Source: Fulvivirga sediminis (GTDB taxonomy: Bacteria; Bacteroidota; Bacteroidia; Cytophagales; Cyclobacteriaceae). Taken from it: a stretch of 64,000 nucleotides of DNA. The stretch is from assembly GCF_016757215.1 (NCBI RefSeq), contig NZ_JAESIY010000005.1, positions 1-64,000 on the forward strand. The letters are read 5' to 3'. The notes under the pieces are model-generated. The model was given only the letters and a program-made list of their open reading frames with translations, did not search any database and had not been told where the DNA came from. A program made the position numbers and the translations under genes. Positions 45,451 through 54,525 of the stretch are shown here, piece by piece; position 1 is the stretch's first letter; the number at the start of each line of letters is the position of its first letter.

Positions 45451-46275
45451 ATGAATAATCACACTACTGCCAAACCGAGTTGGAAGGATAAGCTACATGA
45501 AGTTATTTTTGAAGCAGACACCTTCTGGGGAAAAGCTTTTGATGTAGTATTACTCATAGCCATTATACTCAGCGTACTGGCGGTAATGCTGGAAAGCGTT
45601 GCGCAGATAAAGGCAGAATATGGCACTACACTATATATCATTGAATGGTTTTTTACCATCCTATTCTCCTTAGAATATATAGCAAGGCTCACCGCCATCT
45701 CTAAACCTTGGAAATATGCTTTTAGCTTTTTTGGAATTATTGACTTACTATCAATCTTCCCTACTTTTCTGAGCTTATTTTTTGCAGGGGCTCATAGCTT
45801 ACTGGTAATAAGAAGTATTCGTTTATTAAGGGTTTTCAGAATATTTAAATTAGGCAGATTCATCGGGGAAGCCTCTCAGCTTACCAGTGCTTTAAGAGCT
45901 AGTCGACCTAAAATTATAGTTTTCATAGGCGGTGTGTTTATTCTGGTAGTAGTGCTGGGCACGATGATGTATCTGGTAGAAGGAGGGGAAAACGGATTTA
46001 CGAGCATACCAAAGAGTATCTATTGGGCTGTAGTCACTCTCACTACGGTAGGCTATGGTGATATCGCTCCACAAACCACGCTGGGACAAACCTTGGCCAC
46101 CCTCATTATGATTTTAGGTTATGGAATTATTGCTGTACCTACAGGCATTGTCTCTGCAGAGATGAGCCAACAAAAAAGTGTAAGACCTGTGAATACACAG
46201 GCCTGTCCTCATTGCGGCGCAGAAGGCCATGAATCTGATGCTTCTTATTGTAAAAAATGCGGTGGTCGCTTATGA
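45451..46275 (+). CDS. Voltage-gated-type potassium channel with C-terminal zinc ribbon
   Basis: A 274-residue six-helix cation channel. The S4-like segment IRSIRLLRVFRIFKLGRF carries regularly spaced Arg/Lys, and the pore filter is TLTTVGYGDIA (K+ signature TVGYGD). After S6 a short cytoplasmic tail ends in a CPHCG...YCKKCG zinc ribbon (C252, C255, C267, C270). Related bacterial channels also end in such ribbons, whose role is unknown. An inverted repeat TTAACC/GGTTAA (45419-45435) lies just upstream. The stop overlaps the convergent helicase gene by six bases. Confidence 0.9.
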   Translation: MNNHTTAKPSWKDKLHEVIFEADTFWGKAFDVVLLIAIILSVLAVMLESVAQIKAEYGTTLYIIEWFFTILFSLEYIARLTAISKPWKYAFSFFGIIDLLSIFPTFLSLFFAGAHSLLVIRSIRLLRVFRIFKLGRFIGEASQLTSALRASRPKIIVFIGGVFILVVVLGTMMYLVEGGENGFTSIPKSIYWAVVTLTTVGYGDIAPQTTLGQTLATLIMILGYGIIAVPTGIVSAEMSQQKSVRPVNTQACPHCGAEGHESDASYCKKCGGRL

Positions 46276-49200
46276 CTCCTTATCTCGCATACTTTGGTTC
46301 ACAAATCGATAAATCATTTCATGCACCTGATCTCTATTATTCCAATACTCACGGCTAAAAATGCCTTTAAAATGCCATTTCTTTTTGCTAAGCACAAAAG
46401 GAGTATACACATGCAAGTCTTTCACTGATATACTTTGATAATAAAGATCATCATCTGTAATGATCAATCCAAGATGCTCCTCCCCCATTTTCACGGTAAG
46501 ATCTGCAAAAGGAAGTTCCTCCTCCAGAGTAAAAGCATCTCCTCGAACTAGGTTCCATGCTTGCAATTTCTTTTTCAAGAACCATTCTGCATGATGGTTC
46601 TTCTCCCGGAACGGCGACGGTTTAAACTCTCCCTGAGATACCTTCAAGGCATATTCTAAATAAGCTTTAAGCAGCTTAGGTCCTTCATTTTTAGTATTCT
46701 CCACTTTTAGCTGCTGTGGCATTATACTACTTACCACTATCACTTTTTCGCGCGCTCTTGTTACAGCTACATTGAGTCTATTTTCTCCATGCATAGCATT
46801 TAAACTGCCAAACTGCATCATTAACTTGCCATCAGCATCTGGAGCATAGCCCGTTGAAAAGATGATAAAATCCTTCTCATCTCCCTGAACATTTTCAATA
46901 TTTTTAACGAACCAGTTGGCCGGCATCACTCGGCCCAAAGTGGCAAACCTTTGATCTAATACATCTAAAATACACTGCTGCTGCTTTGCATTGAAAGTAA
47001 CTACCCCCACATCTTTAAACGGCTGATCATTCAGAATTTCCAGCAAGATATCAACTACCTTATCAGCCTCTACCATATTCATATTATTCTCCCAAATACC
47101 ATCTAGCTTTATATACTTAATGGCTGGATCAGAATTATTGATTACGTCAAAATCTGGCAACAGACGAAGGTTCCCATCGTAAAAATGGCGATTAGAAAAA
47201 TCTATAAGGTCAAGCGATTTACTTCTATAATGCCCCTGCAGCTGTATGCTCATGAGGTGCTGACTCCCAAGCTCTAATAAAGAATCAACTTCGAGAGCCG
47301 GATCAAGATCCTCTTCATCTTCCTCATACCTCACGTGATACAAATCACTAGGCTTAAGCTGCTTATCATCTCCTGCTATTACTACCTGCCTGCCTCGGTA
47401 CATAGCTGGTAAACCACGCTCCACAAAACACTGCGAAGCCTCATCAAAAATAACGAGGTCAAACATTTCTCGCATAGGAAACATCGCTGACACTGATTCC
47501 GGAGAGGCCAGCCAGCAAGGAATCAAGTTAAACAACTCCTCATAGTGCTCTGCTATTAACTTACGAAGGGGCCATATCCTTCTCTTTTTAGTTACCTGAT
47601 GATACAAGTCTCTATACGTAACCCGGTTATTTAATCGATTATATTCTACATTTTCGTATGTTCTTTCCCTAGCGCGTAATAGAAGCATATCATTACTTAC
47701 ATTCAACTTCTCTCTAACGCAGTTTTGTAACTCTGCCTCCAGCTGTTGAAATTTTAATGAAGAAACAGATCTGAGAATAGGATATTTAGTTTCTATATGC
47801 TCTATCCAGGCTATGCGGAGACTATTTTGAAAGAGCTGCTCCACTTCTTCGATAGTTGGCTCTTCAATAGCATCTACTACCTTATCAATCACCTGCATCT
47901 CTTGAACGGTCATATCACTTCGAAGCTTATCATACTCACAAAGCGCATCAAAGTCTCGCCTCAGCACCCCTACCATTTCATTCTTTTTCTCTGGGAAATT
48001 AAGCAGATTACTCACCTGTTTTGAAGTAAGGTAAGTCTCCCAGCTGGCCCGCTTTTCTGGCAGGTTTTCTGTTATTCTAAAAATGGCATCTATTTTCTCC
48101 TTCAGCTCTTCATAACTGAGTTTTTGCACATTAAAATAATCTCTAAAATTTCTCAGAGAATTAAATATGAGTTTAGCTTTTACTGAGAGCTTCTGCAGGT
48201 GGAACCAGTTTTGAATATACCCTTTATCATAAGTTGTGGGTACATCTGTAATCCAGGCCCTTTGTTTAAGTTTCGTGAAATTATGCTCCAGGTTAAGGCG
48301 GTTATCAATTTTCTCAACCATTATATTGAAGCCCTCCTTATTTCCTTTCAGAGAGTTCGCCACCAATACCTGCTTCATAAAGGCCTTATCCTTAGAAAAA
48401 AGCCTCCACTGTAAAAGTCTGAAGACACTTCTTCGGGCATCTATATTTCGTTGTAAGGCTTCCTGAAATTTACCCAAACTATCCGCTGAAAGGGACGTCT
48501 CCGGCCCCGCACCTCTATAGCATTCCACTAAAACGCGTTCTGTATTAGAAAGCCACAGATTACTGGTTTCATCATCCGGATAGCTCATCATATGCTGAAA
48601 GTAAGAATAGGCCTTAGGGATTTTCAATATTTCCAGCATCTCTACTATGAGGTGCTTTTTTTGCAAAAAGGCCTCGGCATCTTCCAGCATCCAGCGCGCA
48701 CCTATCACCTTTTCAAGCTGATCTGCTAGGTACTTCTGGCTGGCAGGCACATCTTCAATTATCTCTAATATTTTCTGTTCATCAGACACTCCAAAGTGTT
48801 CAAATGAATTTCTTTCCCTCCATGGATATTCCGTTTTATTAAATCGCTCAGCATATTGCGCATAATAGCGCAGCTTATTTATAAATGCCGGAATCTCATC
48901 AAATTTAAAATGAGTATATTCTTGCTTAAGGCTAATAGAAGGTTGCTCTATATCTGAAGTTAGGTATAGCTCTTTTACAGATATCGCACACTCACTTTCA
49001 TCAAAAAGAGCGTATTTAAACTCTTCCATTTCCTCGATAATCTGATCTATTCTGCGGCTGACCTGCAAAAATTTTCGCTCCAGCTGAATCGCATCCAAGC
49101 CATTATTTCTGATTTTGTAGTCTTCAATCCGATCTACTTGTTTAGCTATTTTGTGGTATACCTCTCTTCTGTCATTCCGGAAATCATGCACCAGCCCAAG

Positions 49201-50301
49201 GAAATCTATCATATCCTTTTCCTCCATCCGGTTATAAACCACATCTAATGCCGCTCTTTTCTGACTCACCACCAGCACTTTTTTACCTATGGCAATATGA
49301 TCAGCAATCAGGTTACAAATCAATTGAGATTTACCTGTGCCCGGAGGGCCTTGCACCACAATAGAATTACCTTTCTTTATAGCCTTAAGAGCATTTTCCT
49401 GATAGGCATCCATTTTGAAAGGAGTAAAAGTTTTCTCCTCTTCCACACTATTCAGAAAATAATAATCAGGTCCTTTTTTTTCAGATTTTTCGAATGGCGT
49501 TCTCATCTCAAAGAACTCCTCAATATCCTTCACATGGTTATTCCCGATCAGATGCATATAATCTGGCACAAGATAAGAACCAGCCTGCGGAAATATACCT
49601 ACCACTGCTTCAGGATATAACTTAAGCTCCCCGGGCTTTTCTTCTTCCTCAAAATCGTCCTTTTTAAATTCTGAAAACTTCTGAAGACTATCCTGAAAAT
49701 TATCCTGATTGAAATTAAGCTCTACAATACTTTCTTTAAAAAGCTGATACAATGACGTTCTGAAAACGGTACTATCAGTATCAAAATCTTCTAAATTCCG
49801 CTCTATCAGTTCATCAGGTATTTTTATTTTATTGTAGTAAGCATAGGCCAATAAAAATGATTTGTTAAGCGTAATGCCTGCGTCATTTCTAGGTTGTAGC
49901 CTCCAATTATTATTAACAAGCTGTAGCTCTACCGGGAAGAAAAGTAACGGACAACGCACATTAGTACCGTCCGCAAATTTACCCCTTACAAACGGCCAGC
50001 CCACATACAAATCTCTAGAACCTCGCTCTTCATAAATAAACTTATCTGTTCTGTTTATTTTTTTCAGTCTACGGCTAGCTAAATTCACCTCCTCATCACG
50101 ACTGTCCATTTCAGCACATAGAGATATTGACTTCCCTGCAATGAGCGATTCAATAATTTGCCATGAACCCCCTTTGGTTATGAAATTAAAATCGTAGAGG
50201 TCTAAAAATTGCTCTACCGGCAAGCGAAGTAATAATAATGATCGGTTATTGGCCGTAAGGTTAGTAAGCCGATTCAGATATGATTTAAGCAGATCGTGCA
50301 T
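46270..50301 (-). CDS. Large SF1 (Upf1-like) helicase with N-terminal DUF4011-like region
   Basis: A 1343-residue protein from the ATG at 50301; a further 15 residues are possible from 50346. The N-terminus (SYLNRLTNLTANNRSLLLL) resembles DUF4011-type helicases. The motor is split: Walker A GPPGTGKS (318-325), then a roughly 600-residue insertion rich in coiled coil, then Walker B LVIFDEASQC, AGDDKQLKPSDLY, the late motif NVQGDEKDFIIFSTGY and LNVAVTRARE. The last 100 residues (AEWFLKKKLQAW, LPFADLTVKMGEEHLGLIITDDD, WHFKGIFSREYW) resemble the Vsr/DUF559-type nuclease tail of such helicases, but catalytic residues look degraded. Role unknown; DNA repair or defence are options. Confidence 0.8.
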   Translation of the reverse strand: MHDLLKSYLNRLTNLTANNRSLLLLRLPVEQFLDLYDFNFITKGGSWQIIESLIAGKSISLCAEMDSRDEEVNLASRRLKKINRTDKFIYEERGSRDLYVGWPFVRGKFADGTNVRCPLLFFPVELQLVNNNWRLQPRNDAGITLNKSFLLAYAYYNKIKIPDELIERNLEDFDTDSTVFRTSLYQLFKESIVELNFNQDNFQDSLQKFSEFKKDDFEEEEKPGELKLYPEAVVGIFPQAGSYLVPDYMHLIGNNHVKDIEEFFEMRTPFEKSEKKGPDYYFLNSVEEEKTFTPFKMDAYQENALKAIKKGNSIVVQGPPGTGKSQLICNLIADHIAIGKKVLVVSQKRAALDVVYNRMEEKDMIDFLGLVHDFRNDRREVYHKIAKQVDRIEDYKIRNNGLDAIQLERKFLQVSRRIDQIIEEMEEFKYALFDESECAISVKELYLTSDIEQPSISLKQEYTHFKFDEIPAFINKLRYYAQYAERFNKTEYPWRERNSFEHFGVSDEQKILEIIEDVPASQKYLADQLEKVIGARWMLEDAEAFLQKKHLIVEMLEILKIPKAYSYFQHMMSYPDDETSNLWLSNTERVLVECYRGAGPETSLSADSLGKFQEALQRNIDARRSVFRLLQWRLFSKDKAFMKQVLVANSLKGNKEGFNIMVEKIDNRLNLEHNFTKLKQRAWITDVPTTYDKGYIQNWFHLQKLSVKAKLIFNSLRNFRDYFNVQKLSYEELKEKIDAIFRITENLPEKRASWETYLTSKQVSNLLNFPEKKNEMVGVLRRDFDALCEYDKLRSDMTVQEMQVIDKVVDAIEEPTIEEVEQLFQNSLRIAWIEHIETKYPILRSVSSLKFQQLEAELQNCVREKLNVSNDMLLLRARERTYENVEYNRLNNRVTYRDLYHQVTKKRRIWPLRKLIAEHYEELFNLIPCWLASPESVSAMFPMREMFDLVIFDEASQCFVERGLPAMYRGRQVVIAGDDKQLKPSDLYHVRYEEDEEDLDPALEVDSLLELGSQHLMSIQLQGHYRSKSLDLIDFSNRHFYDGNLRLLPDFDVINNSDPAIKYIKLDGIWENNMNMVEADKVVDILLEILNDQPFKDVGVVTFNAKQQQCILDVLDQRFATLGRVMPANWFVKNIENVQGDEKDFIIFSTGYAPDADGKLMMQFGSLNAMHGENRLNVAVTRAREKVIVVSSIMPQQLKVENTKNEGPKLLKAYLEYALKVSQGEFKPSPFREKNHHAEWFLKKKLQAWNLVRGDAFTLEEELPFADLTVKMGEEHLGLIITDDDLYYQSISVKDLHVYTPFVLSKKKWHFKGIFSREYWNNRDQVHEMIYRFVNQSMRDKES

Positions 50302-50416
50302 ATTAGTTACTAAGGAAGCAAATAATAAAGATAAATATATAAACAAGAAGGAACAAAATTAAGGCATCTGCCGCCAGTACACACTATAATTACGTTGTAA
50401 AGGCTCAAATTAAAAC

Positions 50417-51349
50417 CTAAAAGGCCAGATAAGGTTTTAATTTATAAATCAGAATAGAGTCTAATAACTTTATCTTAAATAAATCATCTGGGTGGTTATA
50501 ATCACCATGCTGATATCTATAATTCACAATAGCCTTAGCTTGTTTTCTATTCAGGTAGGGGTGGCGAATTAATTCTGTTTCAAAGGCCTTATTAATATTT
50601 ATTTTATCTGGATTATAAGTGCTGTCAATATAGCAAGCCGTATCTAATCCTTGAATCAACTCTGCACCCAGACCATATACTTCTTTAAGCTGTTCTTTAT
50701 TCACATAGCCTCCTAATGCCTCTCTGTATTTCACTATTCTTCTGGCATAAGCCGACCCTATACCCTTTAATGCTTTAAGGGCTGAGGTATCAGCGATATT
50801 AATATCAAAAGCTTCAAAAGTATACTTATTTATAGGTGATTTTTGATGAGCAGCCTCTTCATTATTAGCATTTGTTTCAACTTGAAGAGAATGAGGAGCG
50901 TTGGGATTTTGTGCTTCTGATATCACTAAATAAGGCGCTAACCGGTCATATTCCTCTTCTTTCATACCATACAGCCGCATCAAGTCTTCTTTCTTTTTAA
51001 AACGACCACCTTTATCAATGTATCGTATCCAGTTTCTCGCCAAATATGCTGTCACTCCCATTTTTGATAAATCAGCCTCAGATACATGGTTAGGATCAAA
51101 TGGTTTTAATCTGATTTTATTTTCTATCTCTTGTTCCGCCGCTGAATCCAAATACATTAAACCTATTAACTCATCTAACCGCTTAGTATCAGGCATATCA
51201 GCTCCCTGATAGGCTAACCAGCTCTTATAAAAAGTTGAAGCTCCTAAAATCAAAAGAATTAATGGTAGAAAAATAACCAATCCTCTGGCCTCTCCTCGGG
51301 AGAGTGACCATTTTTGTTTCACCCAACGGATCACCTTAGAGAACTTCAT
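50417..51349 (-). CDS. Membrane-anchored helix-hairpin-helix (ComEA-like) protein
   Basis: A 310-residue protein with one N-terminal membrane segment (about 24-44) and three helix-hairpin-helix modules: about 74-140 (LSKMGVTAYLARNWIRY), 185-240 (LKALKGIGSAYARRIVKYRE) and 248-308 (LIRHPYLNRKQAKAIVNYR). The layout suits a DNA-binding protein on the outer face of the inner membrane, as ComEA in DNA uptake, but Bacteroidetes carry this family widely and competence is not shown. It lies upstream of the large helicase on the same strand, 115 bases apart. Confidence 0.85.
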   Translation of the reverse strand: MKFSKVIRWVKQKWSLSRGEARGLVIFLPLILLILGASTFYKSWLAYQGADMPDTKRLDELIGLMYLDSAAEQEIENKIRLKPFDPNHVSEADLSKMGVTAYLARNWIRYIDKGGRFKKKEDLMRLYGMKEEEYDRLAPYLVISEAQNPNAPHSLQVETNANNEEAAHQKSPINKYTFEAFDINIADTSALKALKGIGSAYARRIVKYREALGGYVNKEQLKEVYGLGAELIQGLDTACYIDSTYNPDKININKAFETELIRHPYLNRKQAKAIVNYRYQHGDYNHPDDLFKIKLLDSILIYKLKPYLAF

Positions 51350-51460
51350 AAAATAATTTAAGCATATTTATGAATATTCGAAACGCCAGAAGCAACCATA
51401 ATTGATTAAACTTTGTTGGAAAGCTGACATAGGTCATCCATTCGTATAGTAATAATTTCT

Positions 51461-51468
51461 TAAATTTG
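51461..51468 (+). promoter_or_regulatory. Distal -7-like element of hemA
   Basis: TAAATTTG, a perfect TAnnTTTG match, 90 bases before the preferred hemA ATG. An identical element occurs at 51533-51540. Confidence 0.35.
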
Positions 51469-51532
51469 AACCTTGACTTATTTAAAAATCTTCTAAATAG
51501 TCATGATGTTTTCAAAGTATGGTTATACTATT

Positions 51533-51540
51533 TAAATTTG
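51533..51540 (+). promoter_or_regulatory. Proximal -7 element of hemA
   Basis: TAAATTTG, 18 bases before the ATG at 51559. T-rich sequence (GTTTT, 51508-51512) stands near the -33 position. It supports the downstream start. Confidence 0.5.
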
Positions 51541-51558
51541 CTCACGAATAAGATAGAG

Positions 51559-52830
51559 ATGCAGGAAAGTTTTAAAGTACTTGGCTTATCATTCAAGGAC
51601 ACTCCTATAAACATCAGAGAACGTCTGGCCTTGGATGAGGCACACGTCAAGCAATTATTAAGGTATATTAGCGAGTATTCTACAGCTTCGGATGTGTTGA
51701 TTTTATCAACATGTAACCGTACTGAGATATACTATGCTTGTGATTCTAATCAGGGATTAGTAATCCTTCAGGGTATTGCTATGATCAAAGGTTTAGACCT
51801 TGCAACCATACAAGCTTATTTCAAATCAGAAAACAATCATCATGAAGCAGTAAAGCACCTCTTCAGAGTAGCCATGGGGCTAGATGCTCAGGTAGTAGGT
51901 GATTTACAAATCTCAAATCAGGTAAAAAGAGCGTACCAGTGGAGTGCTGATGAAAATATGGCCGGCCCGTTTTTACACAGGCTCATGCACACTATCTTTT
52001 TCACTAACAAAAGAGTAGTACAGGAAACAGCGTTCAGAGATGGAGCCGCTTCTGTTTCTTATGCTGCTAAAGAGTTAGCAGAAGATATAACCAAAGACAT
52101 AAAGGATCCTAAAATCTTAATTCTTGGGTTAGGAGAAATAGGAAAAGATGTTTGTAGAAATCTTGTTGACTCAAAGTTTGCAGAAGTAAACATCACTAAC
52201 CGCACAGAAGCTAAAGCTGCAGAACTAGCTCAAGAGTGCAATTTTAACGTAGTCCCTTTTAACGAAGTATTTCAAGCTATTCAAAATGCAGATGTAATTG
52301 TTTCGTCTGTAGCGGCTGATGATCCCTTCATTACTAAAGCTTTAGTTAGCAAATTAGAAATACTATCCTTCAAATTCTTTATAGACCTTTCTGTACCTAG
52401 AAGTGTGGAAATGGAGATAGAGGAAATCCCCGGAGCGTTAGTTTATAACATTGACAACATCCAAAGTAAAACTTCAGAAGCTCTACAAAAAAGAATAGAT
52501 GCCATTCCTGAAGTTGAAAACATTATATCAGAAGCCATAGTTGATTTCAATAACTGGTCTAAAGAAATGATGGTATCTCCTACTATTAAAAAGCTGAAAA
52601 ATGCATTAGAGGATATACGCAAAGAGGAAATGGCTAGATACCTTAAAAACGCTGATGCTAAAGAAGCCAAAGTAATAGATAAGGTAACTAAGAGTATGAT
52701 GCAAAAGATTATGAAGCTCCCTGTGCTACAGCTGAAAGCAGCTTGCCAAAGAGGGGAAGCTGAAACTTTGATTGATGTTCTTAATGACCTTTTCGATCTT
52801 CAAAAACAATCACCAGAGATTAAAAAATAA
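51559..52830 (+). CDS. hemA: Glutamyl-tRNA reductase HemA
   Basis: Reduces glutamyl-tRNA to glutamate-1-semialdehyde, the entry step of C5-pathway heme/tetrapyrrole synthesis. It has 423 residues from the ATG at 51559; an upstream TTG (51466) would add 31 atypical residues and lies in a promoter-like element. The nucleophile is C52 in LSTCNRTEIYYA. The NADPH loop LGLGEIGKDVCRNL and FIDLSVPRSVE follow, then the C-terminal dimerisation helix. No other hem genes are nearby. Confidence 0.95.
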   Translation: MQESFKVLGLSFKDTPINIRERLALDEAHVKQLLRYISEYSTASDVLILSTCNRTEIYYACDSNQGLVILQGIAMIKGLDLATIQAYFKSENNHHEAVKHLFRVAMGLDAQVVGDLQISNQVKRAYQWSADENMAGPFLHRLMHTIFFTNKRVVQETAFRDGAASVSYAAKELAEDITKDIKDPKILILGLGEIGKDVCRNLVDSKFAEVNITNRTEAKAAELAQECNFNVVPFNEVFQAIQNADVIVSSVAADDPFITKALVSKLEILSFKFFIDLSVPRSVEMEIEEIPGALVYNIDNIQSKTSEALQKRIDAIPEVENIISEAIVDFNNWSKEMMVSPTIKKLKNALEDIRKEEMARYLKNADAKEAKVIDKVTKSMMQKIMKLPVLQLKAACQRGEAETLIDVLNDLFDLQKQSPEIKK

Positions 52831-52863
52831 CTCCTGATTAACAGTTCTTTAGGACACCTTTCC

Positions 52864-52871
52864 TACATTTG
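52864..52871 (+). promoter_or_regulatory. -7 element of the S1/P1 nuclease gene
   Basis: TACATTTG, a perfect TAnnTTTG match, 27 bases before the ATG at 52899, indicating its own promoter after hemA. Confidence 0.55.
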
Positions 52872-52898
52872 AAGAGAATGTAGACAATAGCTTATAAC

Positions 52899-53663
52899 AT
52901 GTTAAAAAAAGTAGCATTTATTCTATGCCTGTTTGTTTCTATGCAGGTATTTGGCTGGGGAATGACCGGGCACCGTGTAGTTGGATATGTAGCAGAACAA
53001 CACCTATCTAAAAAAGCTAAAAAACGCATTACAGAGATACTTGATGGGGAATCATTAGCTACCGTAAGTAATTGGATGGATGATATAAAATCTGATCATG
53101 CTTATGATCATACTCATAACTGGCACTGGGTAACTATCCCTAATGGAAAAACCTATGAAGAAACAGAGAAAAACCCTGATGGTGACGTCATTTCAACTAT
53201 TGAAAGGATAATAACCGATCTAAAAAAAGGAGGCCTTCCGAAAGAAAAAGAAGCTGAAGGCATAAAAATGCTTGCTCACCTGATTGGAGACATCCACCAG
53301 CCTTTACATGTAGGTACAGGCGAAGATATGGGAGGCAACCAAGTGAAGTTAAAGTGGTTTTGGGAATCATCTAACCTGCATTCTGTTTGGGATAGCGGTA
53401 TGATAGACTCTGAAAATTACAGCTATACAGAACTTGGTGATGTAGTAAACCATGCCTCTAAAGAAGAAATCAAAGAATGGCAAAGCAGCTCAGTGAGAGA
53501 TTGGGCCTACGAGTCTATGTCGTTAAGAAATCAGGTATATAATTTACCTGAGACAAAGGATATTAACTACGAATATCGATACAAAAACTGGCGCACGGTA
53601 AAAGAAAGGCTAAAACGCGCCGGAATAAGATTAGCAGGAGTGCTCAACGATATTTATGGTTAG
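52899..53663 (+). CDS. Secreted S1/P1-family zinc nuclease
   Basis: A 254-residue exported nuclease degrading single-stranded DNA/RNA, probably for phosphate or nucleoside scavenging. Signal peptide about 1-19 (LCLFVSMQVFG). Cleavage would expose W20, whose amino group is a zinc ligand in this family (WGMTGHR, with H25). Further ligands are visible in NWMDDI, HNWHWV, HLIGDIHQPLHVG and NLHSVWDSGMI. The three-zinc site looks complete. A bidirectional terminator separates it from convergent xth. Confidence 0.93.
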   Translation: MLKKVAFILCLFVSMQVFGWGMTGHRVVGYVAEQHLSKKAKKRITEILDGESLATVSNWMDDIKSDHAYDHTHNWHWVTIPNGKTYEETEKNPDGDVISTIERIITDLKKGGLPKEKEAEGIKMLAHLIGDIHQPLHVGTGEDMGGNQVKLKWFWESSNLHSVWDSGMIDSENYSYTELGDVVNHASKEEIKEWQSSSVRDWAYESMSLRNQVYNLPETKDINYEYRYKNWRTVKERLKRAGIRLAGVLNDIYG

Positions 53664-53683
53664 AAAAAATCAAATCACAAAAA

Positions 53684-53715
53684 AGCCATCTATGATTATC
53701 ATAGATGGCTTTTTT
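53684..53715. terminator. Bidirectional terminator between S1/P1 nuclease gene and xth
   Basis: AGCCATCTATGA (53684-53695) and TCATAGATGGCT (53699-53710) form a 12-bp stem with loop TTA, flanked by an A run on the left and T6 on the right. Confidence 0.94.
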
Positions 53716-53737
53716 GTTTTATAGAAAGCTTATATTC

Positions 53738-54517
53738 TTAATCTAAATTCATAACTAACTCTACAGGGCAATGGTCTGAGCCCATATACTCATTATGAAT
53801 CTTAGAATCTTCTACTTTAGACATTAAGGCGTTGCTCACTAAAAAATAATCAATTCTCCAGCCCACGTTATTGGCCCTTGCATTGAACATATAATTCCAA
53901 TAACTATATTTCACTTCTTCAGGATAAAAATGTCTGAAAGCATCCACATAACCTTCTGCCAAATATTTATCAAAGCCATCGATTTCCTGCTGAGTAAAAC
54001 CTGCTGACTTATTATAGTTTTGTTTAGGCCTAGCTATATCAATTTCCTCATGAGCCACATTCAAATCTCCGCACAGTATCACAGGCTTCTTCTCTTCCAG
54101 CTTTTTCATATAACCTAGAAAATACTCATCCCAGGTTTGCCTATAATCCAATCGCTTTAACCCTTGCCCTGAATTGGGAGTATACACATTAATCAAATAA
54201 AAAGACTCAAATTCTGACGTAATTACTCTCCCTTCCTGATCATGTTCCTCATATCCCAAATCATAAGTAACTGAGAGAGGCTCTTCTTTAGTCAATATTG
54301 CTGTTCCAGAATAGCCTTTTCTTGCCTTAGAGGCATTAGCAAAATGCTTATAATCAGGCAATAGCTCTAAAGCGGTCTTTACGTCTTCTACAGACCCTTT
54401 AGTCTCCTGAAGACATAAAATATCTGGATCCATTTGCTTAACACTTTCCACAAACTCCTTCTTCACTATAGCTCGGATTCCGTTTACATTCCAGGATACA
54501 ACGTTTATTTTACTCAT
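53738..54517 (-). CDS. xth: Exodeoxyribonuclease III / AP endonuclease
   Basis: Base-excision-repair enzyme cutting at abasic sites, 259 residues. The motifs of the EEP nuclease fold are complete: SWNVNGIRA (Asn), LCLQETKG (metal Glu), LINVYTPN, LCGDLNVAHEEID (catalytic Asp/Asn) and YMGSDHCPVEL (catalytic Asp-His). It starts 8 bases after the aminotransferase stop on the same strand, so the two probably share a transcript. Confidence 0.95.
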   Translation of the reverse strand: MSKINVVSWNVNGIRAIVKKEFVESVKQMDPDILCLQETKGSVEDVKTALELLPDYKHFANASKARKGYSGTAILTKEEPLSVTYDLGYEEHDQEGRVITSEFESFYLINVYTPNSGQGLKRLDYRQTWDEYFLGYMKKLEEKKPVILCGDLNVAHEEIDIARPKQNYNKSAGFTQQEIDGFDKYLAEGYVDAFRHFYPEEVKYSYWNYMFNARANNVGWRIDYFLVSNALMSKVEDSKIHNEYMGSDHCPVELVMNLD

Positions 54518-54525
54518 TACTCTTT

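Noticed and set aside
49297-49620. Plus-strand ORFs of about 70-110 codons inside the large helicase gene, and similar antisense frames across the window.
   Set aside because: They are shadows of well-supported genes, with no recognisable features or promoters.
51466-51558. 31-residue N-terminal extension of HemA from a TTG.
   Set aside because: The TTG is part of a TAAATTTG promoter-like element; family proteins begin near MQESFKVLGLS.
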